Position numbers and translations under genes: made by a program. Below the pieces are notes generated by a model that was not told where the DNA came from, did no database searches, and worked only from the letters and a program-made list of their open reading frames with translations. Below, piece by piece: positions 5,832 to 6,399 of a stretch of 6,399 nucleotides of DNA. Source of the stretch: Bacillota bacterium. GTDB taxonomy: Bacteria > Bacillota > Clostridia > UBA1381. Location: NCBI GenBank assembly GCA_021203665.1, contig JAJQAT010000170.1, positions 1 through 6,399 on the forward strand. The letters run 5' to 3'. Positions within the stretch are counted from its first letter, which is position 1, and the number at the start of each line of letters is the position of its first letter.

Positions 5832-5856
5832 TCGTTGCCGCAGGTCTTTCAAATCA

Positions 5857-6399
5857 TCAGTCGCCGTCTACATACACAATACCGGTGACAGGCTCGGCGT
5901 ATGTCAGGTCGTAATAAAGCACTCCTTTGTTTTTCTCATCGGCGACGGGGATAGCGGCACCGTCGTACAATTCAGCCGTCAGAGCTTCCTCGTCCCACAC
6001 TACGTTATAGTTTAAAATATTCGCGATATGTCTGAGCGGAATATACGTCACACCGTCTATTATACAGGGCGAGCAGTCCATGACCATGTGACCGGTGGTG
6101 TATTCAACAAAGCTTTGAGTGCAGCACGATACGATATTATCTCCGGCAGTAAATGTGAACCACATTTCGCTGTTTTCGTTATTTACCACCACTACCTGAC
6201 CGGTTTCCTCGTACCAATGAACACTGTAGCCCATTTGCTCGGCGAAATCCCGCAGCGGAACGCGTATTCTCGAATCTGAGTCAAGATATACCTCTCCCTT
6301 TGTAAATGTTATTTCATCTCTTATGTCCTCCTCCAAATCAACATAAAACAGCCGCGCGCTTTTGACTGTTTCCGCGTCCAAAAAGTCCTGACTGTCGGT
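5857..6399 (-). CDS. stalk-domain protein (copper amine oxidase N-terminal-like repeats), 5' end outside the window
   Basis: The visible part is the C-terminal 180 residues, ending at TGA (complement of 5857-5859). The frame is open to the window edge, so the true start lies beyond 6399; the TTG at 6381 has no need to be a start. Two repeats of the copper amine oxidase N-terminal-like type (the stalk domain) are clear: RVPLRDFAEQMGYSVHW (visible residues 46-62) and YIPLRHIANILNYNVVW (119-135), each followed by a beta strand. Such repeats occur in secreted or wall-attached proteins of Firmicutes and are usually structural, not catalytic. Between them lie Cys92, Cys93, Cys109 and Cys112, which might form disulfides. 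The tail is acidic and ends VYVDGD. A signal peptide, and any enzymatic domain, would be upstream and cannot be seen. The gene is convergent with the zinc-ribbon cluster. Confidence 0.87.
   Translation of the reverse strand, partial: TDSQDFLDAETVKSARLFYVDLEEDIRDEITFTKGEVYLDSDSRIRVPLRDFAEQMGYSVHWYEETGQVVVVNNENSEMWFTFTAGDNIVSCCTQSFVEYTTGHMVMDCSPCIIDGVTYIPLRHIANILNYNVVWDEEALTAELYDGAAIPVADEKNKGVLYYDLTYAEPVTGIVYVDGD

Larger units (their letters stand above)
5386..5856. other. gene-free convergent intergenic region
   Basis: This 471-bp stretch separates the end of the plus-strand cluster from the end of the minus-strand gene. It holds the repeat elements listed separately and A/T-rich spacers (for example 5501-5550). 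I see no ribosome binding site with a credible ORF, no tRNA or rRNA, and no promoter that would serve either neighbour, since both genes end here. Confidence 0.75.

Noticed and set aside
5386..5856. CRISPR array or tRNA in the repeat region
   Set aside because: The repeats are few, differ in length and are not regularly spaced, and no cloverleaf with a T-loop motif is visible.
5595..5888. 97-codon plus-strand ORF
   Set aside because: It lies almost wholly on the repeat elements, has no ribosome binding site and overlaps the end of the stalk-domain gene. Its translation is that of nested inverted repeats.

Overview
The window looks like chromosomal DNA of a low-to-mid-GC Gram-positive anaerobe, most likely a gut-type clostridium (Eubacteriales, Oscillospiraceae-like). 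The grounds are strong GGAGG-type ribosome binding sites, tightly packed plus-strand genes with ATGA overlaps, secreted and membrane proteins typical of Clostridia (zinc-ribbon plus membrane helix, SH3b, VWA, copper-amine-oxidase-type stalk repeats), and intergenic repeats of a style familiar from clostridial genomes. The taxonomic call is inference; no rRNA or marker gene is present.

Layout. Positions 2-49 may be the tail of an upstream gene. From 46 to 5346 runs a plus-strand cluster: a four-helix membrane protein of unknown function (46-432); a soluble coiled-coil protein ending in a zinc ribbon (459-890); a 19-bp perfect inverted repeat (920-967); a zinc-ribbon / membrane-helix / extracellular-domain gene split by an in-frame TAA (993-1127 and 1128-1874); a 756-residue protein combining signal peptide, SGNH esterase, VWA domain, membrane helix and cytoplasmic zinc ribbon (1871-4141); and a 393-residue protein with three zinc ribbons, membrane helix, Pro/Thr linker, SH3b domain and a C-terminal PsbP-like domain (4165-5346). 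A strong hairpin terminator (5357-5385) closes the cluster. Positions 5386-5856 contain no credible gene but a mosaic of inverted-repeat intergenic elements. The minus strand from 6399 to 5857 carries the 3' end of a secreted stalk-domain protein, convergent with the cluster and cut by the window edge.

How the genes may work together. Four successive proteins carry a short CxxC/CxC...CxxC zinc ribbon. In the membrane proteins the positive-inside rule puts the ribbon in the cytoplasm and the working domains (esterase, VWA, SH3b) outside. The cluster therefore looks like an envelope-spanning assembly whose members might be held together by cytoplasmic zinc ribbons. SH3b could bind cell wall, the SGNH domain could de-esterify wall polymers or glycans, and VWA could bind a partner through its metal site. 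This is inference; no characterised system with this gene set is recognised here. The most notable points are the SGNH-VWA-membrane-zinc-ribbon fusion and the in-frame stop that separates the zinc ribbon of the third ribbon gene from its membrane helix.
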